From NCBI GenBank assembly GCA_902810695.1, contig CADDYV010000007.1, forward strand, positions 35,274 through 99,273: a stretch of 64,000 nt of DNA. The letters are read 5' to 3'. Source of the DNA: Actinomycetota bacterium. GTDB taxonomy: Bacteria > Actinomycetota > Rubrobacteria > Rubrobacterales > Rubrobacteraceae. The notes under the pieces were generated by a model, which worked only from the letters and a program-made list of their open reading frames with translations, was not told the origin of the DNA and searched no databases. Shown here piece by piece: positions 46,582 to 55,468 of the stretch. Made by a program: the position numbers and the translations under genes. Every line of letters starts with the position of its first letter. The first letter of the stretch is position 1.

Positions 46582-46985
46582 ACCGTGGCGAAGGGTTTGA
46601 TCTTCTCCAGCGTCGCCGGGCCTATCCCCGGCACTTCTTCCAGCTCGTCAACGGAGTGGAACATCCCGTGTCCCTGCCGGTAGACAATAATTGCCTGCGC
46701 CGTAGCAGGTCCAACCTCGGGCAGATCGTCCAGTTCTTCGGCAGTAGCCGTGTTGATATTCACCAGAAGAGGCTCCTGCGCCTTGGCTGCCGCCTGCTGG
46801 AGCGAGAGTTTGTAGACGACTTTTGGTGCCTGCTCAGAGATGCGCGAAGCGTAGAAGGCTCCCCCTGCGAGCACCGCCACCACTAGCAGACAAACCATGA
46901 TCTGATGCCCGTAACGCACAGGTGACTTCGTCGCGGCTTCTTGCAGCGCCCCGCTTCGTCGTGTTGTCGTCGCAAAGTCTTTCAT
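46578..46985 (-). CDS. comEA: ComEA, DNA receptor for competence
   Basis: 135 residues. One membrane helix (about residues 30-47, M-V-C-L-L-V-V-A-V-L-A-G-G) places the rest outside. The C-terminal helix-hairpin-helix pair has V-N-I-N-T-A-T-A-E-E-L-D-D-L-P and V-P-G-I-G-P-A-T-L-E-K-I, which binds double-stranded DNA without sequence preference. Coupled to comEC. The 79 bp upstream to tRNA-Ala hold a minor CATCC/GGATG hairpin only. Confidence 0.92.
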   Translation of the reverse strand: MKDFATTTRRSGALQEAATKSPVRYGHQIMVCLLVVAVLAGGAFYASRISEQAPKVVYKLSLQQAAAKAQEPLLVNINTATAEELDDLPEVGPATAQAIIVYRQGHGMFHSVDELEEVPGIGPATLEKIKPFATV

Positions 46986-47064
46986 CCCGAAATTCTTTAT
47001 CGGTCAGGTGCGACGAAAGCTTTAGTGGCGGGACAGAAGTTTAGAGCTTTGCTTCATCCAGGGA

Positions 47065-47137
47065 TGGAGCCGACGGGGCTCGAACCCGTGACCTCCACGC
47101 TGCCAGCGTGGCGCTCTCCCAACTGAGCTACGGCCCC
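47065..47137 (-). tRNA. tRNA-Ala (GGC)
   Basis: 73 nt: acceptor GGGGCCG/CGGCTCC with one G-T pair, D arm GCTC/GAGC, anticodon stem CCACG/CGTGG with loop CTGGCAG, T arm ACGGG/CCCGT with TTCGAGC, A73, no encoded CCA. A near-consensus promoter lies 18 nt upstream. Confidence 0.96.
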
Positions 47138-47154
47138 AAAGAAGAGACTTGGAG

Positions 47155-47183
47155 AGTATATTTGCCGGGCTCTAAGGTGTCAA
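47155..47183 (-). promoter_or_regulatory. Near-consensus promoter for tRNA-Ala
   Basis: Minus strand -35 TTGACA (47183..47178), 17-bp spacer, -10 TATACT (47160..47155). This is the closest match to the vegetative consensus in the window, as expected for a stable-RNA gene. It begins 12 bp after the rsfS stop. Confidence 0.88.
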
Positions 47184-47194
47184 ACCTGAATCCG

Positions 47195-47596
47195 CTACTG
47201 CTCCCAGCGTTCCTGGGGCGCGCTGCGCCAGAGGGATTCCAGCCGGTAGTAGTCGCGGGCTTCGTCGGTGAGGATGTGAACCACGATGTCAATGAAGTCC
47301 AGGCTGATCCAGGCAGCCCCCTCGTTGGCTCGCCGTGAGCGGGGTTTGTGCCCCTGCTCACCCATCTTGTCTACGACTTCGTCGGCCACGCGGCGGGTCT
47401 GCCGCTCGGTCTCCGCACTCGCCACCACGAAGTAGTCCGTGTAGGAGACCGCTTCCCTCATGTCTATTATGGTTACGTCTTTGGCGAGCATGTCGCTCGC
47501 TGCCTGAGCCGCGGTGGTCGCCATGCCGTAGATCAACTCAGCGTCCTCCGCACCGGCTTCCTGAAGCTTCCTGTGGGCCGGCTCGTTGTGACTCAC
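47195..47596 (-). CDS. rsfS: Ribosomal silencing factor RsfS
   Basis: 133 residues. Binds ribosomal protein L14 and blocks subunit joining in starvation. Family stretch D-Y-F-V-V-A-S-A-E-T-E-R-Q-T-R-R (about 53-68) and G-A-A-W-I-S-L-D-F-I-D-I-V-V-H (about 93). The start is GTG at 47596, overlapping the nadD stop as GTGA; an ATG 24 codons later would also keep the core. Last gene of the rplU operon. Confidence 0.92.
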   Translation of the reverse strand: MSHNEPAHRKLQEAGAEDAELIYGMATTAAQAASDMLAKDVTIIDMREAVSYTDYFVVASAETERQTRRVADEVVDKMGEQGHKPRSRRANEGAAWISLDFIDIVVHILTDEARDYYRLESLWRSAPQERWEQ

Positions 47597-48219
47597 GAGG
47601 TCTCCTCTTTCAAACGTTCTCCTTTCCTGTAGAGCCCTTTGTTGTGGATGATCTTGTACACCTCCTCTGGAACCAGATAGCGGATGCTTTTTCCCCGCAG
47701 AATGCGGCGCCGGATGCTGGACGCCGAGATGTCTACCCGCGAACATTCGACGGGAAAGATCCTGTCGAAATTGTTGAGTTTTTTCTCCAGATGTCCTAGC
47801 TTGGTGAGATCGTAGCCGGGCCTGGTTGCCGCCACCATAACTACTTCTTCGAGCAGCGTGTCCGGCTCTTTCCAGGCGAGCAGGTTAGAGACCTCATCCG
47901 CCCCGCTGATAAAAAACCATTCGTTTCCCGGCAGCTTCTTTTTCAGAATCTGAACCGTCTCAACGCTGTACATCGGCCTTCCGGCGTCTACCTCCACGCG
48001 ATCCACCGAAAAACGCTCGTTGCCGGAGATCGCTGCCTCGACCATAGCAAGCCTATCCATGGCGCTTGCCCGCACGCTGGACGCCTCTTTGTGGGGGGGT
48101 ATGCCACCCGGCACGAAGATGACCCGATCCATCCCCAACTCGTCCATGACCTGCTCTGCGATAATCAGATGCCCCTGGTGGATGGGGTCGAACGTGCCGC
48201 CAAAGATGCCTACCTTCAT
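47593..48219 (-). CDS. nadD: Nicotinate-nucleotide adenylyltransferase
   Basis: 208 residues. Makes deamido-NAD in NAD synthesis. Nucleotidyltransferase motif G-G-T-F-D-P-I-H-Q-G-H-L (residues 7-18) and the C-terminal I-S-A-S-S-I-R-R-R-I are intact. ATG at 48219 overlaps the obgE stop as ATGA; the open frame before it is antihomologous obgE sequence. obgE-nadD-rsfS is a conserved trio. Confidence 0.96.
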   Translation of the reverse strand: MKVGIFGGTFDPIHQGHLIIAEQVMDELGMDRVIFVPGGIPPHKEASSVRASAMDRLAMVEAAISGNERFSVDRVEVDAGRPMYSVETVQILKKKLPGNEWFFISGADEVSNLLAWKEPDTLLEEVVMVAATRPGYDLTKLGHLEKKLNNFDRIFPVECSRVDISASSIRRRILRGKSIRYLVPEEVYKIIHNKGLYRKGERLKEETS

Positions 48220-49463
48220 CGGAATTCGAGCGCCACCTCCCCGATTCTTATCTCGTTTCCGGGCTCGGCTCCGGCACGTCTCAACGCGGCAATGATTCCT
48301 TTTCTTTCGAGCTCGCGCTGGAAGTGCTCCACCCCTTCGCGGCTCTCCCAGTCCGTCTTGAGTGCGAGCCGCTCGACTTCCTCTCCCGAAACCTCGTACA
48401 CGCCGTCCCCCACGCCCTCGACGCGCAGCCCCTTCCACGCAGGATGGAAAACCCGGTGTGTCTTTTCTCTGGAGCCATTGGCAACAGCCATCTGCTGCCC
48501 GGTCTCACGCACGCGTTGTTCGAGCAGATCCTGAAATTTCTGTAATCCTTCTCCGGTTATCGCGGAGATCTGCAGTGCCTCGGGGAAGGTATCACGCAGA
48601 TACTCTCGAAGCTCCTCATCGAGTAGATCTATCTTGTTCAGGGCTACGATTACAGGTTTTCTGGAGAGTCTGGCAGCGTGGAGTTCCGATATCAGGGTGG
48701 CGTGCGCCCCTTCCGGGTCTTCGCTTGCGTCGAGCACGAGCACCAGGAGTCCGGCACGCGCCACGTGACGCAGGAAGCGGTTCCCAAGCCCCCGCCCCTC
48801 GCTGGCGCCTGAGATCAAACCCGGTATATCCGCGACCACAAACGGCTGCGGGTAGGTCTTCCGGTCCACGACGCCGAGCTTCGGCGCGAGCGTGGTGAAC
48901 GGATAGTCCCCGACTTTCGGTCGGGCGGCGCTCAGAGCGGCGAGCAGGGAGGATTTCCCGGCGTTCGGCAACCCGACGAGCCCCACATCCGAGAGAATCT
49001 TGAGCTCCAGCCGGATCTCGCGCTCCTCGCCCGGCAAACCCTTCTCCCGAAAGGCAGGTGCCCGTCGGGTAGAGGTCGCGAAGGAAGCGTTACCCCTTCC
49101 CCCTTCGCCGCCACGAGCAGCTATAAAAGTCTCTCCGGATTCCGAGAGGTCGGCGAGGAGATCTTCACCCTCGTAGACCTGGGTTCCGAGAGGGACCTCC
49201 AGAGTGACATCCTCGCCGCGCTCACCGGTGCGGTTGTTGCCGGAGCCGTGCCCGCCCCGTCCGGCTTTTATGACGTTCCGGTGAGCGAGGTACTCCAGCG
49301 TGGAGAGGTCTTCGGTGGCCCGCAGGATCACTGACCCTCCGTCGCCGCCGCGCCCCCCGTCGGGTCCGCCGCGCGGTTTGTACTTTTCGCGATTAAAAGA
49401 GACGCTGCCATCGCCGCCGCGTCCTCCACGGACGACGAAGCTAGCTTCGTCAACGAACTGCAA
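48216..49463 (-). CDS. obgE: GTPase ObgE/CgtA
   Basis: 415 residues. Essential GTPase in 50S assembly. Glycine-rich Obg domain (1-158, with R-G-G-R-G-G-D-G and G-G-P-D-G-G-R-G-G-D-G-G), G domain with G-L-P-N-A-G-K-S-S-L (about 165) and A-L-N-K-I-D-L (about 273), then a C-terminal OCT domain (about 330-410). Preceded by rpmA at 28 nt. Confidence 0.97.
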   Translation of the reverse strand: MQFVDEASFVVRGGRGGDGSVSFNREKYKPRGGPDGGRGGDGGSVILRATEDLSTLEYLAHRNVIKAGRGGHGSGNNRTGERGEDVTLEVPLGTQVYEGEDLLADLSESGETFIAARGGEGGRGNASFATSTRRAPAFREKGLPGEEREIRLELKILSDVGLVGLPNAGKSSLLAALSAARPKVGDYPFTTLAPKLGVVDRKTYPQPFVVADIPGLISGASEGRGLGNRFLRHVARAGLLVLVLDASEDPEGAHATLISELHAARLSRKPVIVALNKIDLLDEELREYLRDTFPEALQISAITGEGLQKFQDLLEQRVRETGQQMAVANGSREKTHRVFHPAWKGLRVEGVGDGVYEVSGEEVERLALKTDWESREGVEHFQRELERKGIIAALRRAGAEPGNEIRIGEVALEFR

Positions 49464-49491
49464 CGGGGCTAAACACCCCCAGAGAGGATGC

Positions 49492-49752
49492 TCAGGCCGT
49501 AGCCTCCTCGATGACGCTCACGACACTCTTGCCTTTCGAGCGTCCGAAACTCACGCGTCCGCTGGCCTTGGCGAACAGCGTGTCGTCGTCTCCTTTTCCG
49601 ACGTTCTGTCCAGGCCTGACCTTCGTGCCCCGCTGCCGAACGATGATGCTTCCCGCAGAGACCTGCTGGCCGCCGTAGGCCTTTACGCCCAGCCGCCGAC
49701 CTTCGGAGTCCCGGCCGTTCCTCGAAGAACCTCCACCTTTCTTGTGAGCCAT
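49492..49752 (-). CDS. rpmA: 50S ribosomal protein L27
   Basis: 86 residues. The N-terminus [15 protein letters not shown] reaches the peptidyl-transferase centre; it starts directly, without the cleavable extension found in many Firmicutes. V-R-Q-R-G-T-K and [10 protein letters not shown] complete the signature. Three bases after rplU. Confidence 0.97.
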   Translation of the reverse strand: MAHKKGGGSSRNGRDSEGRRLGVKAYGGQQVSAGSIIVRQRGTKVRPGQNVGKGDDDTLFAKASGRVSFGRSKGKSVVSVIEEATA

Positions 49753-49755
49753 TTA

Positions 49756-50043
49756 TTAAACCTCCGTGATCCGGATCCGGGTCAATTCCTGACGGTGCCC
49801 GGTCTTCTTCCTGTACCTCTTCTTCGGCTTGTACTTGTAGATGTGGAGCTTATCGCCCCGCAGATGCTCCAGGATCTCCGCCTTCACGGTCCGCTCCTCG
49901 AAGCTGTAGCCGTTTCCGTCGGCTGAGAAGCTGACCGGTAGCTCGACCGTCTCACCGACTTCCCCCGCGAGGCGTTCGACGATGAGGTCCTGATCTTTTT
50001 GTACCCTGTATTGCTTGCCACCACTGTTTATCACGGCGAACAT
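49756..50043 (-). CDS. rplU: 50S ribosomal protein L21
   Basis: 95 residues, slightly short for L21 (about 100). M-F-A-V-I-N-S-G-G-K-Q-Y-R-V at the N-terminus and K-K-R-Y-R-K-K-T-G-H-R-Q near the C-terminus identify it. Heads rplU-rpmA-obgE-nadD-rsfS. Its own promoter with TATACT lies 66 bp upstream. Confidence 0.96.
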   Translation of the reverse strand: MFAVINSGGKQYRVQKDQDLIVERLAGEVGETVELPVSFSADGNGYSFEERTVKAEILEHLRGDKLHIYKYKPKKRYRKKTGHRQELTRIRITEV

Positions 50044-50109
50044 ATATAAAACTCCTAGAGATCTCTTACGGGTTTACGAAAAGCAAATCCATTCTCTTTG
50101 CAGGAATCT

Positions 50110-50141
50110 AGTATAACCGCTGGTATCCGCATCGGCCAGCG
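50110..50141 (-). promoter_or_regulatory. Promoter region of the rplU operon
   Basis: Minus strand -10 TATACT (50115..50110), 66 bp before rplU. No good -35 is seen at 17 bp (TGGCCG). Just upstream, arms CGCTGG/CCAGCG (50118..50123 and 50136..50141) enclose 12 bases; this may terminate the rodA transcript or act as an operator. Confidence 0.55.
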
Positions 50142-50148
50142 CGACACC

Positions 50149-51291
50149 TCAAAACCTGGGATGCTCGAACGGCTCTGTGCGGGCCCGGATCACGATGCTC
50201 TCCAGCAACCCAACCGACATGATGTTGACCACGAGACTGCTCCTGCCATAGCTGATAAACGGCAGAGGTATCCCGGTAACGGGCATAATGCCCATGGTCA
50301 TGCCCACGTTCACGAACACGTGGAACAGGAAGATCGTGGATATACCGACTGCCAAGAGCACGCCGAACCGGTCGCGCGAGATCGTCGCCACCCGGAGCAT
50401 ACGCCAGATCAGGACGAAGAAAAGCCCGAGCAGGAGCAAGCTTCCCACGAACCCCACTCTCTCGGCGAGGTTGGCGAACACGAAGTCCGTCTGGTTGTTG
50501 GGCAGAAAACCCAGGTTGGCAAGCGTTGCCGTACCGAAGCCCTTCCCGATAAACCCTCCGGCCCCGATCGCAGTCTTCGACTGGCACACCTGGTAGCTTA
50601 TGTCGTTCGAGCAGCTCGGGTCCGAGAAGGATGTCAGGCGGGCTAGCTGATATTCAGCTATCAACCTGAATTTGATCGCAAGAAAAGCTGCAAGTCCCCC
50701 CACACCCGCCAGGGCCACAAGCTGGTATATCTTCGCCCCCGCCGCATACGCTATGACGAAAAATATCGCCCCGAAGACCAGCGCGGTGCCGAGATCCGGC
50801 TGCAAAAATACCAGCAGTGCCGGAACGCACGCGATCACAAGCGCCTTCAAGAACACCATGTTCTCGCTGATGCTACGCTCGGACAGGTATCCGGCAAGCA
50901 CCAGGACCATAAGCGGCTTGGCAAACTCCGAAGGCTGGACCTGCACGGGGCCAATGTCTATCCACCGCTGGGCACCGCCAGCGACCTCCCCGATCACCGT
51001 AACCGCCAGCAGCATGAGCAAAACCACCCCGTAGATTAGCCGCAGAAAGCGCCGCCAAAACCGGTAATCCACAAGCACCAGCGGGATCGCGCCCGCGACC
51101 CCGACTATGAAACCTTCCGTCTGGCTTATCGCGTAGGCTCGTTGGTCGCTGGCTCCGGCCGCATAAGCGGTGAAGATTCCGAGCAGCCCGAGTAACAGGC
51201 AGCTCAGGAGCAGCACGGCGTCCATGGACTTCAACTGCTTGAATACGCTGCCCCTGGTGCTCCTTGCGCTGCTCCTGGTTATCAGGTCCAT
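50149..51291 (-). CDS. rodA: SEDS-family peptidoglycan polymerase RodA
   Basis: 380 residues with about ten membrane helices. Polymerises lipid II during elongation. W-I-D-I-G-P-V-Q-V-Q-P-S-E-F-A-K (about 112) and Q-P-D-L-G-T-A (about 163) match SEDS enzymes. The usual S-Y-G-G-S-S motif reads S-Y-G-R-S-S here (codon AGG). ATG overlaps the mreD stop by 10 nt. Assigned RodA rather than FtsW by its place after mreBCD. Confidence 0.93.
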   Translation of the reverse strand: MDLITRSSARSTRGSVFKQLKSMDAVLLLSCLLLGLLGIFTAYAAGASDQRAYAISQTEGFIVGVAGAIPLVLVDYRFWRRFLRLIYGVVLLMLLAVTVIGEVAGGAQRWIDIGPVQVQPSEFAKPLMVLVLAGYLSERSISENMVFLKALVIACVPALLVFLQPDLGTALVFGAIFFVIAYAAGAKIYQLVALAGVGGLAAFLAIKFRLIAEYQLARLTSFSDPSCSNDISYQVCQSKTAIGAGGFIGKGFGTATLANLGFLPNNQTDFVFANLAERVGFVGSLLLLGLFFVLIWRMLRVATISRDRFGVLLAVGISTIFLFHVFVNVGMTMGIMPVTGIPLPFISYGRSSLVVNIMSVGLLESIVIRARTEPFEHPRF

Positions 51292-51794
51292 CCGACTCTC
51301 CTGACCTTGAGGAGCTTCATCAGGCGCAGACCGATCAGGTACGCCAGGACAGCGTTCACCAGCGCATCCGGGATCACACCATGCACGACGAAGGCTCCTA
51401 CGGATGGTCCTTGCAGCCCGGCGAGATGTGTTGCGAACAGGTGGATCAGGTCATAAGCAACCACGGAGACGGCCACTGCCTGGGCAAGGATCAACCTCTG
51501 CGCCCCCTTGAGCTTCATGGCCGAAACGCGTACCGAGATAGCCCCGGCCACGAGCCCGCCTAGAGCCCCGACGCCAAAAAGTCCTTCGCCCAGAGCATCC
51601 ATGAGAACCCCGCCGAAAAACCCGATCAGCAGCCCCTGGGTCTCCTGCAATCCGGAGACCGCCACCACTATGCCCAGCAAAGTCAGCCTCGGGGCGATGC
51701 CGCCGAACGTCAGATACGGCCCTATGACCGCCTCTACTACAGCAGCCACCGCCACCAGAAGCGTGGCTCGAAAGACAGAGACCTGCTCCATCAC
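51282..51794 (-). CDS. mreD: Rod shape-determining protein MreD
   Basis: 170 residues, five or six membrane helices, no soluble domain. The family stretch G-F-F-G-G-V-L-M-D-A-L-G (about 57-68) is visible. Links MreC and the SEDS/PBP elongation complex in the membrane. Start GTG at 51794 or the adjacent ATG at 51791. Identified by topology, motif and position between mreC and rodA. Confidence 0.9.
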   Translation of the reverse strand: MMEQVSVFRATLLVAVAAVVEAVIGPYLTFGGIAPRLTLLGIVVAVSGLQETQGLLIGFFGGVLMDALGEGLFGVGALGGLVAGAISVRVSAMKLKGAQRLILAQAVAVSVVAYDLIHLFATHLAGLQGPSVGAFVVHGVIPDALVNAVLAYLIGLRLMKLLKVRRVGWT

Positions 51795-51809
51795 TCCCTT
51801 ACTACTCGC

Positions 51810-52694
51810 TCACCAATGTTCTATCACCCGCACTTCCTGGAGGTCCTCCGGATGGGCAGCCGGACTTACGACGATCTTCTTGTATTGATCTATATCTTGA
51901 GAGCTTACCGAATCCACCGTTCCCACAAACAACCCCGGCGGAAAGAGTAACGAAAACTTTCCTGCCCGTCCGCTCGTAACGACGTAGTCTCCTTGCTTTA
52001 CCCTGGCGCTCTGATCAATATACTCCACTCCGAGGTATCCCTGGTAGTTGGACTTCAGCAGCCCCTCGCCCGAAGAGGTCTCACCGCTGACCTCACCGGT
52101 ACTCTGATTGTACTTCGACTTTGGTACGATCCTGACCCCGGCGGCGAAGCTCTGGTCCGTTACCAGGATGACCTCTGCGGTGTTGGAGCTAACCTGCGCG
52201 GTACGCCCGACGAGCGTGTTGTTGCCGACTATCACTGGCTGATCCGGTTTCACCCCGTCCTTCGAGCCGACGTCTATCATAATGCGGTTGGTGAACTGCC
52301 CTCCGACGGGTGATATCACCTGCGCCAGAGGCGCGTACTTGTAGCCGGTCCGGCTTCCCTTGAGTAGTTTTCGCAAGCGGTTGTTCTGCTGTTGTAACTG
52401 CGAAACCTCCGCCGATAGCTCTTTGTTTTTCCGCCTCGTTTTCTTGAGCGCCTGTTTCTGGTTTCCACGCTCCAGTGCGCCGGAGATCACTCCCTCCGCC
52501 GATTTGAAGGGGTGGGCAACATTGGCGACCGCCGTTCGAGCCGGCCTCAAAATCTCCGCCGCACCGAGCTGGACGGTATGCAGCGGACCGCTATCTCCTT
52601 CTTTCACGTAGATCGTGAACAGCACGACGCTGGCGAGAAAGAGGCTGAACATGGCTGCAAGCCCGCCTCTTCTACTGGACCTCTTTCTCCCCAT
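51810..52694 (-). CDS. mreC: Rod shape-determining protein MreC
   Basis: 294 residues. Short basic cytoplasmic end, one membrane helix (about 12-30), a coiled coil (about 75-112, Lys/Gln/Glu/Leu rich) and the extracytoplasmic beta domains with I-D-V-G-S-K-D-G-V and V-V-T-S-G. Activates the elongasome. ATG at 52694 lies three bases after the mreB stop. Confidence 0.93.
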   Translation of the reverse strand: MGRKRSSRRGGLAAMFSLFLASVVLFTIYVKEGDSGPLHTVQLGAAEILRPARTAVANVAHPFKSAEGVISGALERGNQKQALKKTRRKNKELSAEVSQLQQQNNRLRKLLKGSRTGYKYAPLAQVISPVGGQFTNRIMIDVGSKDGVKPDQPVIVGNNTLVGRTAQVSSNTAEVILVTDQSFAAGVRIVPKSKYNQSTGEVSGETSSGEGLLKSNYQGYLGVEYIDQSARVKQGDYVVTSGRAGKFSLLFPPGLFVGTVDSVSSQDIDQYKKIVVSPAAHPEDLQEVRVIEHW

Positions 52695-52697
52695 GGC

Positions 52698-53723
52698 TTA
52701 AACAGAAGGTAGCGAGCCGCGGTAGGAATCTATCTCTTCCAGATACCTGCCGCTTCCGATAGCGACGCACATCAGCGGCTCGTCGGCGATATGTACCGGG
52801 ATGCCAGTCTCACGCCGGATTCGCTCGTCCAGATGACGCAAAAGCGCCCCACCGCCCGCGAGAACCATCCCCTGATCCACAACGTCCGAAGCGAGCTCCG
52901 GTGGCGTACGATCCAGGGTGTCCCTCACCGCCGTAACGATGGCGTCCACGGGGATGCTTATGGCCTCCCGGATCTCCTCGCTCGTGATTACCACAGTCTT
53001 GGGGAGCCCGGTGACGAGGTCGCGGCCCCGGATCTCCGCCGATTCCTCCTCCTCAAGCGGGAAGGCGCTGCCGAGCTCCATCTTGAGTTGCTCGGCGGTC
53101 TGGGAGCCGATGGTGAGCTTGTATTCCTTCTGGATATAGCTGGTGATCGCCTCGTCAATGTCGTCGCCAGCAATCCGGATCGAAGACTTGGTAACTATGC
53201 CGCCGAGCGATATCACCGCCACCTCGCTCGTCCCGCCGCCGATGTCCACGATCATGTTCCCCTGCGCCTCGGTTACGGGCATTCCGGCGCCGATCGCCGC
53301 CGCCAGGGGCTCCTCGATGGTGAAAGCCTGCCGGGCTCCCGCTGCCTCCGTGGCCTCCTTGACCGCCCTCAGCTCCACTCCCGTAACGCCCGAGGGCACG
53401 CACACGACCACCCGGGGACCGACCAGAGATCTAAAGGGCCTGCGGCGCGGCTGCACCTTGTGGATGAAGTAGCGGAGCATCTTCTCCGTAACCTCGAAGT
53501 CGGCGATCACACCATCCTTCAATGGCCGCATGGCGACTATATTCTCTGGGGTGCGGCCCAGCATCCTCTTCGCCGTCGAGCCTACGGCCACCACCCTGTC
53601 GGTCTTGGTGTCTATGGCAACGACCGAGGGCTCCGAGAGCACTATCCCATGTCGCTTGACGAACACCAGCGTGTTCGCCGTACCCAGATCTATCGCCACA
53701 TCCCGTCCGAACAATCCCAACAT
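52698..53723 (-). CDS. mreB: Rod shape-determining actin homologue MreB
   Basis: 341 residues. ATP-dependent filament that guides lateral wall growth. D-L-G-T-A-N-T (about 13), V-C-V-P-S-G-V-T (about 108), [10 protein letters not shown] (about 160) and V-L-A-G-G-G-A-L-L (about 287) form the actin nucleotide pocket. The ATG at 53723 matches the family start M-L-G-L-F-G-R-D and follows GGTGGTGA; two GTGs four and three codons earlier are also open. Confidence 0.97.
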   Translation of the reverse strand: MLGLFGRDVAIDLGTANTLVFVKRHGIVLSEPSVVAIDTKTDRVVAVGSTAKRMLGRTPENIVAMRPLKDGVIADFEVTEKMLRYFIHKVQPRRRPFRSLVGPRVVVCVPSGVTGVELRAVKEATEAAGARQAFTIEEPLAAAIGAGMPVTEAQGNMIVDIGGGTSEVAVISLGGIVTKSSIRIAGDDIDEAITSYIQKEYKLTIGSQTAEQLKMELGSAFPLEEEESAEIRGRDLVTGLPKTVVITSEEIREAISIPVDAIVTAVRDTLDRTPPELASDVVDQGMVLAGGGALLRHLDERIRRETGIPVHIADEPLMCVAIGSGRYLEEIDSYRGSLPSV

Positions 53724-53772
53724 AGTGCTCACCACCCGCTAAGGTTAACGATTCCGCGCCACAGATGTAAAG

Positions 53773-54459
53773 TCAGAGTAGACCGTGCTCCTTCATGCTG
53801 AAATACCCATCACCCAGGATGACGTGATCCAGCACCTCTATCCCGATTATCTCTGCGGCGTCAGCCATCCTCCTGGTAACTTCCTTGTCCTCTCTACTTG
53901 GCTCCACCTTTCCGCTAGGATGGTTGTGCGCCAGGATGACACTCGCCGCGCTCGCTCGAATGGCTGGCTTGAACACCTCCCGCGGGTGGACCAGCGTCGC
54001 CGAAAGGGTGCCTACCGAAACCTTTGAAACCTCTATGACCTCATTCTTAGAGTTGAGCAGTACGGCCACAAAGTTTTCCCGGTCCAGATTGGCGATTTGC
54101 CCCCTCAGGAGCCCGTTCACGTCCGCTGGGGATGATACCACGGGGCGGCTCTGGCCGCGAGACATCCCGATGCGTTTTCCCAACTCTACAGCCGCCAAAA
54201 TTATGCAAGCCTTGGCCTCGCCGATCCCATTTATCTTCATAAGTTCGTGCACGGAAACGTTATGCAAACCGTGTAGGCTTCCCGCCTCAGAGATTACATG
54301 CCCCGCCAGCTCCACGGCGGTTTTCTCCCGGCTCCCGATACCGAAGAGCAACCCCAGAAGCTCGGCATCCGAGAGAGCGCCGGGACCCGCAGCCAGAAGT
54401 CGCTCGCGAGGCCGGAGCTCCGGCGGAAGCTGCTTGATGGTGTAGCGGCGATTCCCCAT
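53773..54459 (-). CDS. radC: RadC-family JAB/MPN domain protein
   Basis: 228 residues. N-terminal helix-hairpin-helix-like region (K-I-N-G-I-G-E-A-K-A) and a C-terminal MPN domain with the JAMM metal motif H-N-H-P-S-G-K-V-E-P-S-R-E-D. Despite its name, a role in DNA repair is not established. The maf-radC-mreB order is conserved in many bacteria. Confidence 0.93.
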   Translation of the reverse strand: MGNRRYTIKQLPPELRPRERLLAAGPGALSDAELLGLLFGIGSREKTAVELAGHVISEAGSLHGLHNVSVHELMKINGIGEAKACIILAAVELGKRIGMSRGQSRPVVSSPADVNGLLRGQIANLDRENFVAVLLNSKNEVIEVSKVSVGTLSATLVHPREVFKPAIRASAASVILAHNHPSGKVEPSREDKEVTRRMADAAEIIGIEVLDHVILGDGYFSMKEHGLL

Positions 54460-54467
54460 CCGCTATC

Positions 54468-55058
54468 TTAGTACCAGCGCACCCCATAATTTTCAAGCAT
54501 CCGCACCGTCAAGGGGAGAGGTAAGCCCACCACGTTGGTGTACTCGCCCGATATCCATTCTATAAAAAGCGCCGCCCGACCCTGGATCGCATACCCTCCC
54601 GCCTTCCCGATTCCCTCGCCAAACTCTGCGTAGGCTTCGATCTCCTCTTCGCCCATCCGGCGCATACGCACCCCGGTAACGGCGTGCCGAACTGCAACCT
54701 CCTCGCCCACAGCTACCGCCACACCCGAATGAACCTCGTGCCTGCGCCCCCTCAGAAGCTCCAGCATCTGACGTACTTCGGGACTGTCTTTCGCCTGCCC
54801 CAGGATACGCTCACCATGCGGCAATTCTGGCACGAAAACCACCGTGTCAGCCGCGAGCACGATACGTTCCGGGTTGGGTCTGGAGACTGAGAGCGCCTTG
54901 CCACGGGCGTTGGTCTCGGCGGTCTCTTTGGGATCATCGAGCGTTACTTCGGCAAAGCCGCTCTTTCGGATCTCGAACTCGAAGCCCGCCCTGTGGAGAA
55001 GCTCGACCCGGCGGGCTGACTCGGAGGCGAGGATAAATTTTGGGTTATCCGGGCTCAG
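54468..55058 (-). CDS. maf: Maf-family nucleotide pyrophosphatase, apparently starting at CTG
   Basis: 196 residues from CTG at 55058. Hydrolyses non-canonical or m5-pyrimidine NTPs; linked to septum control. The Maf N-terminus [14 protein letters not shown] is present, then L-A-A-D-T-V-V (about 66-72) and [10 protein letters not shown]. No ATG, GTG or TTG exists in frame before GTG 54860, which would remove that signature. CTG overlaps the ndk stop as CTGA, the same junction used elsewhere here. Confidence 0.9.
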   Translation of the reverse strand: MSPDNPKFILASESARRVELLHRAGFEFEIRKSGFAEVTLDDPKETAETNARGKALSVSRPNPERIVLAADTVVFVPELPHGERILGQAKDSPEVRQMLELLRGRRHEVHSGVAVAVGEEVAVRHAVTGVRMRRMGEEEIEAYAEFGEGIGKAGGYAIQGRAALFIEWISGEYTNVVGLPLPLTVRMLENYGVRWY

Positions 55059-55459
55059 GAGCCGAAGAAGAGCTTGAGTTCCCTGGCGGCGCTTTCGGGG
55101 GAGTCGGAGCCGTGAACGAGGTTGTCCGGCATGCTCAGGGCCAGATCGCCGCGGATGGTCCCCGGAGCGGCCTCTGCCGGGTTGGTCGCGCCCATGAGGG
55201 ATCTCATGACCCTGATCGCACCCTCGCCGTGGACTCTCATAACAACTATCGGCTCGGAGGTTATAAACTCCACCAACTCCTCGAAAAACGGCTTCTCGCG
55301 GTGCTCGGCGTAGTGCTCTTCGGCAACCTCGCGGCTGATTTTCATAAGCCTCATGCTCTGGATATCGAGGCCCTTGTTCTCTATACGGCTAATGATCTCA
55401 CCGATGAGCCGCCGCTTTACGCCGTCGCCTTTTATCAGTACCAGGGTTTCTTCGACCAA
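55055..55459 (-). CDS. ndk: Nucleoside diphosphate kinase
   Basis: 134 residues. Exchanges the gamma phosphate between NTPs. The phospho-histidine motif N-L-V-H-G-S-D-S (about 112-119), K-G-D-G-V (about 10) and R-G-D-L-A are as expected. The common K-P-D-G-V reads K-G-D-G-V. Sits 9 nt after the zinc-ribbon gene and is coupled to maf. Confidence 0.96.
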   Translation of the reverse strand: MVEETLVLIKGDGVKRRLIGEIISRIENKGLDIQSMRLMKISREVAEEHYAEHREKPFFEELVEFITSEPIVVMRVHGEGAIRVMRSLMGATNPAEAAPGTIRGDLALSMPDNLVHGSDSPESAARELKLFFGS

Positions 55460-55468
55460 AAATCCCTC

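Noticed and set aside
54468..54860. maf as a truncated gene of 130 codons
   Set aside because: The Maf N-terminus is present in the same frame up to the ndk stop; only the start codon is unusual.
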